The notes: generated from the letters alone by a model not told the origin. A stretch of DNA of 64,000 nucleotides from Burkholderia sp. Nafp2/4-1b (GCF_003635165.1 NZ_ML058616.1:124001-188000), one strand, 5' to 3'; shown: positions 52,201 to 59,307, counted from the stretch's first letter. Translations and numbers: made by a program.

Positions 52201-52806
52201 ATAGCGCGACAGCGCCCAGCCGTACAGGCCGAACTCGAGCATGTCGGCGATGTTCGACGGGTTCACGACCGGCATGTGCCACGCGATCATCGCGAAATCG
52301 CTCTGGTGCGGCATCGACGACGACACGCAGCCGTGATCGTCGCCCGCCACCACCAGCACGCCGCCGTGCGGCGACGAACCGTACGCGTTGCCGTGCTTCA
52401 GCGCGTCGCCGGCGCGGTCGACGCCCGGGCCCTTGCCGTACCACATCGCATACACGCCATCGACGGTGCGCTCCGGGTCGGCTTCCACGCGCTGCGTGCC
52501 GAGCACCGCGGTGCCGCCGAGTTCCTCGTTGATCGCGGGCAGGAAGCGCACGCCGCTGGCGTCGAGCAGTTTCTTCGCCTTCCACAGCTGCTGGTCGACC
52601 ATCCCCAGCGGCGAACCGCGGTAGCCGCTGACGAAGCCGGCCGTGTTCAGGCCTTGCACGGTGTCGGACGCGCGCTGCATCAGCAACAGCCGGACCAGCG
52701 CCTGCGTGCCGGTCAGGAAGATCCGGCCGCGCGTGGCGGTCAGATTGTCGGTCAGACGGTAGTCGGATAGAGCGGGCGTGCCGTCTTCGGGCAGGCGAGC
52801 GGTCAT
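49231..52806 (-). CDS. Fused indolepyruvate ferredoxin oxidoreductase
   Basis: A 1191-residue single-chain IOR. From the N-terminus: pyrimidine-binding (IorA-like) domains (GYRGSPLGMVD, PAINEELGGTA, PHGGVLVVAGDDHGCVSS), the TPP-binding core (TPYFCSGCPHNTSTKVPEG, NLGDGTYFHSG, YKILYNDAVAMTGG), an iron-sulfur segment (CEGCGDCGVQSNC; SCNKDYSCVNGFCPS) and the gamma/IorB-like domain (MLVTGVGGTGVVTVGA, MGFAQKGGSVLS). It oxidises aryl- or branched-chain 2-oxoacids to acyl-CoA, passing electrons to ferredoxin. Aerobic betaproteobacteria use such fused enzymes in aromatic amino acid breakdown. It starts at 52806, next to the gene-free array region. Confidence 0.94.
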   Translation of the reverse strand: MTARLPEDGTPALSDYRLTDNLTATRGRIFLTGTQALVRLLLMQRASDTVQGLNTAGFVSGYRGSPLGMVDQQLWKAKKLLDASGVRFLPAINEELGGTAVLGTQRVEADPERTVDGVYAMWYGKGPGVDRAGDALKHGNAYGSSPHGGVLVVAGDDHGCVSSSMPHQSDFAMIAWHMPVVNPSNIADMLEFGLYGWALSRYSGAWVGFKAISETVESGSTVDLDALQTQWPAPPGFTPPAGGLHNRWPDLPSLTIEARLAAKLDAVRHFARAHSIDKWIAPSAQANVGIVTCGKAHLDLMEALRRLDLTVDDLDAAGVRIYKVGLSYPLEMTRIETFVDGLAEVLVIEEKGPVIEQQIKDYLYNRAEGARPRVLGKHDAAGACLLSELGELRPSRILPVFAEWLARHKPALDRRERVVDLVAPQILSNEADAVKRTPYFCSGCPHNTSTKVPEGSIAQAGIGCHFMASWMERDTTGLIQMGGEGVDWAAHAMFTNTKHVFQNLGDGTYFHSGILAIRQAVAAKANITYKILYNDAVAMTGGQPVDGSISVPQIARQVEAEGVSRFVVVSDEPEKYDGHHGLFPAGTTFHHRSELDTVQRELRETPGVTVLIYDQTCAAEKRRRRKKGEFPDPDKRLFINDAVCEGCGDCGVQSNCLSVEPLETPLGRKRRIDQSSCNKDYSCVNGFCPSFVTVEGAALKKAAGAAFDEAALAARVDALPVPATHLDAAPYDMLVTGVGGTGVVTVGALISMAAHLEGKSASVLDFMGFAQKGGSVLSFVRIASSDRWLNQVRIDTQQADVLLACDMVVGASAEALQTVRHGRSRIVVNTHRIPNASFVQNPDASLHADALLEKMHHAAGDGYLSSCDAQALAAKFLGDSIGANILMLGYAWQLGLVPVSLAAMMRAIELNNVAVPMNKLAFSIGRMAAGDAAGLDALWNARHTVAAAHAAPETLADLIADREARLDAYGGARYVERYRALVDAARAKGDDALTRAVATTFYRLLAVKDEYEVARLYADGAFRSALEAQFEGVPGQDYRVKFNLAPPTVAKAGRDGSAPKKRVFGQWMWPVLGALARVRSLRGTWLDPFGRTAERRMERALADDYETTLTRALAATTAGNAAQVTQLADLHARVRGFGHVKVRNLAGVKRAERELALQLGIDAATSAAVQHALDEMKGAGMLKGIPVVVAK

Positions 52807-53138
52807 GGGGATGTCTCCGGATTGTGTGTTCTGTGCCGCGCACCGGGGCGTCGGGCGACGCCGGCCTGGAGCGGCTGGATGACTCTATTTTTTCGCGTGG
52901 ACACGAGAAAGTTTTTTCTCATCTTGCTCGGACGGTGCCGGAGTGAGAAAAACTGCGCAGGTTTTGGACGGGATTTGAGAGAGTTTTCGCGCGGGGTGCT
53001 GGGGGCTGGCTTTGCGATGTGTCGCGGTCGGTGGATGGAGTGCTGCGAACAGGAGGGATGGTGGAGGTCGGCTCGCGGAGGGGGCGGCAGGTGCTTGCGG
53101 CCCGTGTGACAAGGGTTTCAGCGGTCGGGCACGCGCGC
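52807..53138. other. IOR promoter side of the gene-free region
   Basis: AT-richer than its surroundings at 52880-52930 (CTCTATTTTTTCGCG, AAAGTTTTTTCTCATC), with a small inverted repeat GAGAAAGTTTTTTCTC at 52905-52920. The IOR promoter is expected here. No gene was seen; the repeats of the array begin at 53139. Confidence 0.55.
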
Positions 53139-53470
53139 CTCACCATTCGGATGCACAGCGTTCGGATTGGTCGCGGGCGCGGGATGTCCACATTGCCGGC
53201 CCGGGCCGCGGCCGAGCAGGCGGAAATGCTCACCGCTCGATCGCACAGGGTTTCGAGTGGCGTCGGGTGGCGGATGTCCACACCTCACTTTGGGCTTCAG
53301 TTCGAGCCGGTTCCGACACTCACCGTTGGAAACCACAGCGCGATGAGTGGGTGTCGGGGGCAGATATCCACACGGCCACACGGTGGATCCCCCGCCCGGT
53401 CGATTCGGCGTTCGCTCTCACCGTTCGGATACACAGGATTGTGAGTCGATTCGGGCGCACGATATCCACA
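53139..53470 (+). repeat. Left block: four right-pointing elements
   Basis: Four 54-bp elements starting at 53139, 53229, 53319 and 53417 (period 90, 90, 98). The ends are GATGTCCACA twice and GATATCCACA twice. Only the conserved blocks match between copies; the linkers differ. Confidence 0.92.
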
Positions 53471-53653
53471 TCTCTGCCGGTTCTTGCAATGGTCTGAGTG
53501 GGGGTCCTGACGGGCGGTCCTGCGCTGCGGCCTGGTGGTCCTGAGCGGTGGTCCGGTGGGCGGGCGATGCAGGCTTACGTGGGTTCGTCTCGGGTGCCGA
53601 TTTTGGCGTGGACGAGCGTGCAACTACGCAGTCAAACGAGGCGCCGATGCAGA

Positions 53654-54245
53654 TGTGGATATCGCCGCCAGCAGACACTGGAAACCCTGTGATCCCCGAC
53701 GGTGAGCGCCCGGCCGCGGTCGATCGAGGATGCCCATCCTGGTGTGGACAGCCAGCCCCGCGACGACTCAAAACGCTGTGAATTTCGATGGTGAGCGACA
53801 GCACTCGACCCAACGAGAGCGCTGATTCGGCTGCGAATAGCTCGACTCCGCCCCACTCGAAACCCAGTGAATTTCAATGGTGAGCGACGGCACGTTGATC
53901 GAACACGAGCGCCGATTCGGGTGTGGATAGTCCGCCCCTCGAACCACTCTCGACGCTGTGAAATTCAACGGTGAGCGACGGCACATCGGTCGAACACGAG
54001 TGCTGATTCGGGTGTGGATAGCTCGCCCCCCAAACCACTCTCGACGCTGTGAAATTCAACGGTGAGCGACAGCACATCGATCGAACACGGGCGCCGATTC
54101 GGGTGTGGATAGCTCGCCCCGAACCACTCGAGACGCTGTGAATTTCAATGGTGAGCGACAGCGCATCGATCGAACATGAGCGCTGATTCGGGTGTGGATA
54201 GCTCGCCATCGAACCACTCGAGACGCTGTGAAATTCGACGGTGAG
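53654..54245 (-). repeat. Central block: seven left-pointing elements as a ~90-bp tandem array
   Basis: Seven elements in inverted orientation, beginning (on the plus strand) with TGTGGATAG-type sequence and ending in GGTGAGCGAC. Here the linkers are conserved too (CGATCGAACACGAG, GCTGATTCGGG), so the block is a true ~90-bp tandem repeat of higher identity than the flanks, most alike between 53890 and 54245. The third copy has a decayed box (CTGCGAATAG). Confidence 0.92.
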
Positions 54246-54467
54246 CGTCGGCATGCGATCGCGCGATGACGCCGAACAGAGCGTGAACAGCGACGATCGG
54301 TACCGCTCGGCAAGCCTTGCGGCTGAAGCCGCAGAGGCCCGCGCGAACGGGCTGACAGGCAGTCGAGCACGCACGCTCACCGACGAAATACACAGCGCAT
54401 CGAGTCGCTTCGACGGCACGATATCCACATCGGGGCCGGTACGCGAGCGGAGCACGCAATCGCGACT

Positions 54468-54483
54468 GCGGGTAGAATGCGCG
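54468..54483 (+). promoter_or_regulatory. Promoter-like TAGAATGCGCG within the array
   Basis: GGGTAGAATGCGCGAC carries TAGAAT, close to a sigma70 -10 box, and the same 11 bases TAGAATGCGCG recur at ~54682 in the next linker. No clear -35 box. If active, transcripts would run rightwards through array elements. Confidence 0.3.
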
Positions 54484-54681
54484 ACCCTCGAAGCGGCGCG
54501 GCACACCGGGAGCGGACACGTGCGCCATCGCGTCCGTCGAGCGTCCGTCGAGCCGGCGCCGACACTCACCATCGAAATACACAGCGCGCCGAGTGAATTC
54601 CGCGGCAAGATATCCACACCGCGCTCGGGTACGGGTTTATCGCCGATCTACCGCTGGTCTATCGCCGATTTCCGCGCGCCG

Positions 54682-54692
54682 TTAGAATGCGC
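54682..54692 (+). promoter_or_regulatory. Second promoter-like TAGAATGCGCG within the array
   Basis: Second exact copy of TAGAATGCGCG, preceded by CGCCGT. It lies in the linker between the elements at 54565 and 54765. The direct repeat TATCGCCGAT (about 54638 and 54660) sits just upstream. Confidence 0.3.
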
Positions 54693-55114
54693 GTCGGTCC
54701 GAATGTCGGGCGGGCGCCCGGAGGCCCCCGCCGGGCAAGCCTCACACACAACCGGCCGTCGACACTCACCATTCAAAAGCACAGCATTTTTCGTCGTTGC
54801 GGACCCTGGTTGTCCACACCTCGCATCGCGCCTGCGCTACATGCCGCCACTCTCACCGGTGGAATGCACAGCCTTCCGAGTGATTGGGAAACCGGGATAT
54901 CCACAACCGAAACCGCGTAGACATTCGGCGCCCGCGTATTGGCAATGGCGCTTCATGCGTCTGCCCCCAACCCGCCTCAAATGCCGGAAAGCCCCGTAGA
55001 TCGGGCGTCCGACCGCGCGCTCACCGTTCCGGTCCACAGCATTTCGAGTGAGCGGAAGGGCCGGTTGTCCACATGCGCTCCGCAACGGTCAGCCGGCAGC
55101 AACCGCAAGCTCGG

Positions 55115-55672
55115 TCACTCAGCGATCGAACGGATGATCCGCGCCGGGTTTCCGCCGACCAGCGTGTTCGGTGGAACGTCCGTGGTCACGACGGAGCCCG
55201 CGCCGACCACCGAATTCTCGCCGACCGTCACGCCGCCGATGATCGTCGCACCCGCGCCGATCCACACGTTGTTGCCGATCACGATCGGCCGGGCGACGAC
55301 GGCGTCGCGTCGACGGGACGGCTCCACCGGATGACCCGACGCGATGAGGCTGACGTTCGGCCCGATCATCACATCGTCGCCGATGTCGAGGCCGCCAAGG
55401 TCGTAGAACGTGCAGTTCTGGTTGACGAACAGGTTGCGGCCGATGCGCGTATCTGCGCCGCCCGTCGCGTAGAACGGCGGGATCAACAGGAATCCGGCGT
55501 CCACCGGCTTGCCGATCAGTTCTCCGAATAATCTGCGGACTTCGTCCGCATCGTCGAACGTCAGACGGTTGAGCCGCGCGGTGATCGCCATCGTCCGCTT
55601 GAGCTCGGCCGTCATCGCGGCCGATTCCGGCGTGCGTCGGGGAATGATCGTGGTGCGATCGTCGTTCGCCAT
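55115..55672 (-). CDS. Sugar O-acetyltransferase (maltose acetyltransferase family)
   Basis: A 185-residue left-handed beta-helix acetyltransferase. A helical N-terminus (TAELKRTMAITARLNRL) is followed by hexapeptide repeats (IGRNLFVNQNCTFYDLGGLDIGDDVMIGPNVSL), the catalytic histidine H114 in ASGHPVE, and VWIGAGATIIGGVTVGENSVVGAGSVVTTD. It transfers acetyl from acetyl-CoA to a sugar hydroxyl. It starts at 55672 with CGGAGAAC ~9-13 bases upstream and faces the GST gene across a 326-base region with an inverted repeat. Its 3' end abuts the repeat array. Confidence 0.92.
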   Translation of the reverse strand: MANDDRTTIIPRRTPESAAMTAELKRTMAITARLNRLTFDDADEVRRLFGELIGKPVDAGFLLIPPFYATGGADTRIGRNLFVNQNCTFYDLGGLDIGDDVMIGPNVSLIASGHPVEPSRRRDAVVARPIVIGNNVWIGAGATIIGGVTVGENSVVGAGSVVTTDVPPNTLVGGNPARIIRSIAE

Positions 55673-55998
55673 TCGTTGCTGTTCTCCGTGTGCGATCGAA
55701 CCGGCATACGGCGCGTGACGGCCGCGCCCGATTCACCGGATACGATTCGCTTGGGCTTTCACCCACAATGCGATTTATAACTAGTCATGCATTAACTAGT
55801 TCGACAATGAATTTCCGCTGCATATGGCTTTGCGGAACATGCGAGGTCAATTCGGGCGCGCGGGAACCCGCTCGACCTGCGGCCCGTCACCGCGCCACGC
55901 TCCGCCGCTTGCCGCGCCCGCCCCTGTCCGAACGTCTCCCGCTCGGGTACGCTTGAGCATCCACCGAACCGACACGCACACCCCAACGCGGAGGCGCG
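55673..55998. promoter_or_regulatory. Divergent region with an AACTAGT inverted repeat
   Basis: AACTAGT (55779-55785) and ACTAGTT (55795-55801) form a 7-bp inverted repeat with a 9-base spacer, in the only AT-rich patch (TTATAACTAGTCATGC) between the acetyltransferase and GST genes. It has the look of an operator for a dimeric regulator (TetR, MarR or LysR type), none of which is encoded next to it. Confidence 0.55.
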
Positions 55999-56613
55999 AT
56001 GAAGCTCTACTACTGGCCGAAAACCCGGGCATTCCGGGCGCTGTGGATGCTGGAAGAAATCGGCGCCGTCTACGAGCTCGTACCGATCGATCTGCGTTCG
56101 CACGAACAGGGCAGCGACGCGTTCGTCCAGGTCAATCCGATGGCCAAGCTGCCCGCGCTCGACGACGGCAGCGAACCGTTCGCCGAATCCGGCGCCGTGC
56201 TGCTGTATCTCGCCGATCGGTGTCCGGGCGCCGGGCTCGGCATCGCACCCGACGATCCGTTGCGCGGCCGCTTCCTGCAGTGGATGTTCTTCACGTCCAC
56301 CTGCCTCGAGCCCGCGATGGCCGAGAAATTCACCGGCGCGTCGGGCAATCCGGTCGCGTTCGGCTGGGGCAACATCACGCGCGTGCAGCGCGCGCTCGCG
56401 CAGACGCTCGCCCACAGCCGCTGGCTCGTCGGCGATCACTTCACCGCGGCCGACCTGCTGCTCGCCAGCACGCTGAAGATCGCGTTCGACGCACACCTGC
56501 TGCCGCACGAAGGCGTGCTCGGCGACTACGTCGCGCGCGCCGAGGACCGCGACGGCTACCGCCGCGCGGTGGCGGTGGAACAGCGCGAAGCGGCGCGCCT
56601 GCTGCATGCGTGA
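55999..56613 (+). CDS. Glutathione S-transferase family protein
   Basis: A 204-residue two-domain GST: an N-terminal thioredoxin-like domain (MKLYYWPKTRAFRALWMLEEIG, QVNPMAKLPALDDG, FAESGAVLLYLAD with the glutathione-binding ES pair) and an all-helical C-terminal domain (TLAHSRWLVGDHFTAADLLLAS). Substrate not predictable. GGAGGCGCG lies 8-10 bases before the ATG. Confidence 0.92.
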   Translation: MKLYYWPKTRAFRALWMLEEIGAVYELVPIDLRSHEQGSDAFVQVNPMAKLPALDDGSEPFAESGAVLLYLADRCPGAGLGIAPDDPLRGRFLQWMFFTSTCLEPAMAEKFTGASGNPVAFGWGNITRVQRALAQTLAHSRWLVGDHFTAADLLLASTLKIAFDAHLLPHEGVLGDYVARAEDRDGYRRAVAVEQREAARLLHA

Positions 56614-56687
56614 CGCGGGAACGGCGCGGCATGGGGTGGCGGCCACCGCCGCCCGATGCCGGCGCCTGTTCGAACCGAAAGCCAACC

Positions 56688-57659
56688 CTATGCCGTCGGC
56701 CCGCGCGCCTGGGCTGCCGCCGTGCCGGGCTCGATCACCACGCCCGCCGAGCCGCGTTCGCCGGTCTCCGCGTCGATCGGCACGACTTCGTGAAAATGCG
56801 TGTAGTCGATGTGCGTGACGCCGTCTTCCTCGTGCATCAGGTCGACATAGCGGTGCAGCCAGCGGATGTCCTCATGCGCCCATGAGTAGCGCGCCTGCAT
56901 GACCTGCGCGGTCGTCTCGTCGGAGCCCTCGATCGTGATCAGCAGCGACGCGTCGCGCGCGGCGAGCGTTTCGGCCGTCTCGCCGAACAGCGGGCTCGCT
57001 TCGTCGATCACGTGCATCAGGTTCCAGCCGAGCAGGAAGATCGGATGTTCGTTGCGCACGAGCGGCAGGTCGTGGATCTTGCGCAGCGTATAGCCCTCGT
57101 GCGTGCCTTCCACGCGCATCATCCGCAGTTTCGCCTGCGCTTCGGCAATCACGTTCTGGCGCGCATTCGCGGCACGCACCATCAGCGTCATCCGGCCGTT
57201 CAACGGGCGCACGACCGCGTAACGCGCGAACAGGATCTTCGCCTGCGGCCGCGAAAACCGTGCAAACACGAGGCCTGTCGCCAGCGCGATGCCCGACATC
57301 CCGATGAAGATCTCGAACGTCGAGACGACGTGCGCGTAGACGGTCTGCGGATGCATGTCGCCGTAGCCGACCGTCGCGAGCGTCTCGACGCTGAAGAAGA
57401 ACGCGCCGGCGAACCCGGCCGGCGACTGATTCGCGATCGACGCGCCGCCGAGCAGGTAGAGCGTCGCGAAGCCGCCGTTGAGCAGCAGGAACAGCATCGC
57501 GAGCGACAGGAAGAACACGGGCCAGCTCACCGTCAGCGCGCGGTGATAGAGGTCGCGCCAGCCGAGCGGCGGCATCCCGTACGCGACCACGGGCCGGGTG
57601 CCCGACCAGAGCTTGCGGCCACGGCCGCGGGAGGCTGGGGAGGACGAATCGACGTTCAT
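56688..57659 (-). CDS. Inward-rectifier K+ channel, KirBac1.1-like
   Basis: A 323-residue channel. It aligns by eye with B. pseudomallei KirBac1.1 over most of its length: WSGTRPVVAYGMP and WRDLYHRALTVSWPVFF at the slide helix and first membrane helix, the filter TVGYG at 96-100, MHPQTVYAH, the second helix GMSGIALATGLVFARF, and the cytoplasmic beta domain (RMTLMVRAANARQNVIAEA, NEHPIFLLGWNLMHVIDE, EGSDETTAQVMQARYSW). It passes K+ across the inner membrane. The upstream frame before 57659 is not conserved in that protein, so this methionine is used. Confidence 0.93.
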   Translation of the reverse strand: MNVDSSSPASRGRGRKLWSGTRPVVAYGMPPLGWRDLYHRALTVSWPVFFLSLAMLFLLLNGGFATLYLLGGASIANQSPAGFAGAFFFSVETLATVGYGDMHPQTVYAHVVSTFEIFIGMSGIALATGLVFARFSRPQAKILFARYAVVRPLNGRMTLMVRAANARQNVIAEAQAKLRMMRVEGTHEGYTLRKIHDLPLVRNEHPIFLLGWNLMHVIDEASPLFGETAETLAARDASLLITIEGSDETTAQVMQARYSWAHEDIRWLHRYVDLMHEEDGVTHIDYTHFHEVVPIDAETGERGSAGVVIEPGTAAAQARGPTA

Positions 57660-57755
57660 CGCGCGAGGCCGGAAGCAGGAAGGCGATGAGCGTAGCACGC
57701 GAAGCCGGCGGCCGGGAATGCGCAGCGATGCGGAGCGGGGCCCGCGTGCGGGGCG

Positions 57756-57783
57756 AAAAAAAACCGGCCGCATGGGCGGCCGG
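57756..57783 (-). terminator. Rho-independent terminator of the sulfate-binding protein gene
   Basis: CCGGCCGC and GCGGCCGG pair around ATGG; on the minus strand the stem is followed by eight T (57763-57756). It lies ~45 bases after the stop at 57828. Confidence 0.92.
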
Positions 57784-57827
57784 CTGCGCGATCATTCCGC
57801 GGGCACGCGCTCGGCGTGCGGTCGTGC

Positions 57828-58847
57828 TTACTTGCGGTCGACGATCACGCGATCGAACGTGCCGCCGTCGGCGAAGTGGGTCTTCTGCGCGTTCGCCCAG
57901 CTGCCGAAAACCTGCTCGACGCTGAACGTCTTCAGCGGCTTGAACTCGGCCGCATGCTTCTTCAGCACGTTCGCGTCGCGCGGACGCAGATGGTGCTGCG
58001 CGATGATTTCCTGCGCCTGCGGCGTGTACAGGTAGTCGAGATACGCCTGCGCGACCTTGCGCGTGCCTTTCTTGTCGACGACCTTGTCGACGATGGCGAC
58101 CGGCGGCTCCGCGAGGATGCTCGTCGACGGATACACGGCGTCGAATTCCGCGCCCGACGCACCGGTGTCCATCAGGGCGACTTCGTTCTCGAACGTGACG
58201 AGCACGTCGCCGATGCCGCGCTGCGTGAAGGTCGTCGTCGCGCCGCGGCCGCCCGAGTCGAGCACCGGCACGTTGCGGAAGATCGCCTTCTCGAAGTCGA
58301 GCGCCTGCTGGTCGGTCGCGCCCTTCTGCTTCTCGTAGCCCCACGCGGCGAGATACGCGTAGCGGCCGTTCCCCGATGTCTTCGGGTTCGCGATGATCAC
58401 CTGCACGCCCGGCTTCGCGAGATCGCTCCAGTCCTTGATCGCCTTCGGGTTGCCCTTGCGCACGAGGAACACCATCGTGGTCGAGTACGGCGAGCTGTTG
58501 TCGGCAAACCGCGCGCGCCAGTCTTTCGGCAGCAGCTGGCCGCGTTCGGCGAGCAGGTCGATGTCGTTCGGCTGGTTCATCGTCACGACGTCGGCCTGCA
58601 GCCCCTGCAGCACCGACAGCGCCTGCGCGCTCGACGCGCCGTGCGACTGCTTGATCGTCACGGTTTCGCCCGTCTGCTGCTTGTATGCGGCGGCGAAGCT
58701 CGTGTTGATGTCCTTGTACAGCTCGCGCGTCACGTCGTACGACACGTTCAGGATCGACGTGTCCGCGTGCGCGGCCGTTGCCGCCACGACCAGCGCGGCC
58801 GCGGTGCCCGTGTGCAGCCAGCGGCCGATCTCCTTGATGCTTGCCAT
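57828..58847 (-). CDS. sbp: Sulfate/thiosulfate-binding periplasmic protein
   Basis: A 339-residue solute-binding protein of the Sbp/CysP family. The signal peptide runs MASIKEIGRW ... ATAAHA (cleavage ~28). Conserved parts: LNVSYDVTRELYKDIN, QSHGASSAQALSVLQG, ANPKTSGNGRYAYLAAWGYE and FTQRGIGDVLVTFENE. It captures sulfate for an ABC importer, but no CysT/W/A gene follows: a terminator and a K+ channel gene come next, so it is an orphan copy in this locus. An open frame extends upstream of 58847 without signal character. Confidence 0.93.
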   Translation of the reverse strand: MASIKEIGRWLHTGTAAALVVAATAAHADTSILNVSYDVTRELYKDINTSFAAAYKQQTGETVTIKQSHGASSAQALSVLQGLQADVVTMNQPNDIDLLAERGQLLPKDWRARFADNSSPYSTTMVFLVRKGNPKAIKDWSDLAKPGVQVIIANPKTSGNGRYAYLAAWGYEKQKGATDQQALDFEKAIFRNVPVLDSGGRGATTTFTQRGIGDVLVTFENEVALMDTGASGAEFDAVYPSTSILAEPPVAIVDKVVDKKGTRKVAQAYLDYLYTPQAQEIIAQHHLRPRDANVLKKHAAEFKPLKTFSVEQVFGSWANAQKTHFADGGTFDRVIVDRK

Positions 58848-59307
58848 CGTGATATGCCCCGTTTCCAGTGATGGTGAATGTGCGTGACGGCACGCGTACG
58901 CGCTGTCATCGAAACGTAAGCGGCATTCTAGCGGCCGCGTGCGGCGGGCCTTCCAATCTGTGGTGGAAAGCAAATCTCGAATTCTGCTAAACGATGCGCG
59001 CCGCTCGCGCATGCGCCGGATCGGGTGTTAAGATCGCCGCTCAGCCCATTTTCACGGTTCAACGGTTCATCCATGTCCGCTGCCCTGCACTCGCTCCCGA
59101 TCCTCGCCGCCATCGCGGCAGGTACGCGCGCGGCCGGGCTGAAACTGAAAAAACGACTCCTCGACTGACGGGGACGTCGCGTCCCGTCAGGCGAATGCCG
59201 GACGGGATGCCCGCAGGTCGTTTCATTCTCCTTGCTCGCACGCCTCGCTCCGGCACACCGCCGGCGGAACGGTTCCTTCCCACTCCGTTTCCCCCAAGAG
59301 GCTTTGC
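58848..59307. other. Divergent region between sbp and the DapA-family gene
   Basis: 460 bases with the presumed sbp promoter, a possible 31-codon gene at 59073-59168, and a hairpin at 59166-59189. A promoter-like TTAAGAT lies at ~59029. Otherwise no gene seen. Confidence 0.5.
59073..59168 (+). CDS. Possible small peptide gene (31 aa)
   Basis: MSAALHSLPI followed by LAAIAAGTRAAG and a basic end KLKKRLLD. It has a hydrophobic N-terminal half and four lysine/arginine residues near the C-terminus, and is followed at once by a stable hairpin (TGACGGGGACG / CGTCCCGTCA at 59166-59189). No ribosome site is clear. Could be a leader, a small membrane peptide or chance. Confidence 0.25.
   Translation: MSAALHSLPILAAIAAGTRAAGLKLKKRLLD

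Larger units (their letters stand above)
53139..55073. repeat. Array of 16 bipartite elements with DnaA-box-like ends
   Basis: Sixteen copies of one element over 1.9 kb. Read in one direction each copy is CTCACC, then (A/G)TT(C/G)-GAA-like bases, a CACAG core about 15 bases in, often TCGAGTG a few bases later, a variable middle, and TATCCACA (or TGTCCACA) at the end. Starts and ends of the right-pointing copies are exactly 54 bp apart: 53139-53192, 53229-53282, 53319-53372, 53417-53470, 54376-54429, 54565-54618, 54765-54818, 54852-54905, 55020-55073. The left-pointing copies (52-54 bp): 53654-53706, 53743-53795, 53832-53884, 53922-53975, 54013-54066, 54104-54155, 54193-54245. Spacing is near 90 bp or about twice that. 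No open frame in it is credible. Confidence 0.95.
54376..55073 (+). repeat. Right block: five right-pointing elements
   Basis: Five 54-bp elements starting at 54376, 54565, 54765, 54852 and 55020; spacings 189, 200, 87 and 168 suggest missing copies in a ~90-bp grid. Three end in ATATCCACA and two in TTGTCCACA. Linkers are unrelated in sequence. Confidence 0.92.

Noticed and set aside
49294-52770. Open frame of 1158 codons antisense to the IOR gene
   Set aside because: It mirrors the IOR gene in a GC-rich genome; its translation is arginine/histidine/alanine-rich with no motif, while the minus-strand frame shows a full set of IOR motifs.
53012-54617. Several short frames of 60-250 codons inside the repeat array
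   Set aside because: They consist of translated repeats in both strands (for example peptides repeating Ile-His-Ser-Val-Ser-Ser), differ in frame between units and have no ribosome sites. The repeats are conserved as DNA, with indels not in multiples of three.
53139-55073. CRISPR array
   Set aside because: Repeats are not identical, orientation changes twice, conserved parts are split blocks separated by 20-30 variable bases, linkers in the centre are similar to each other and no cas gene is near.
53139-55073. Chromosomal origin oriC
   Set aside because: DnaA-box-like sites are abundant, but dnaA, dnaN, gyrB, rpmH, parAB and an AT-rich unwinding element are all absent from the window. A role in initiation control is still possible.
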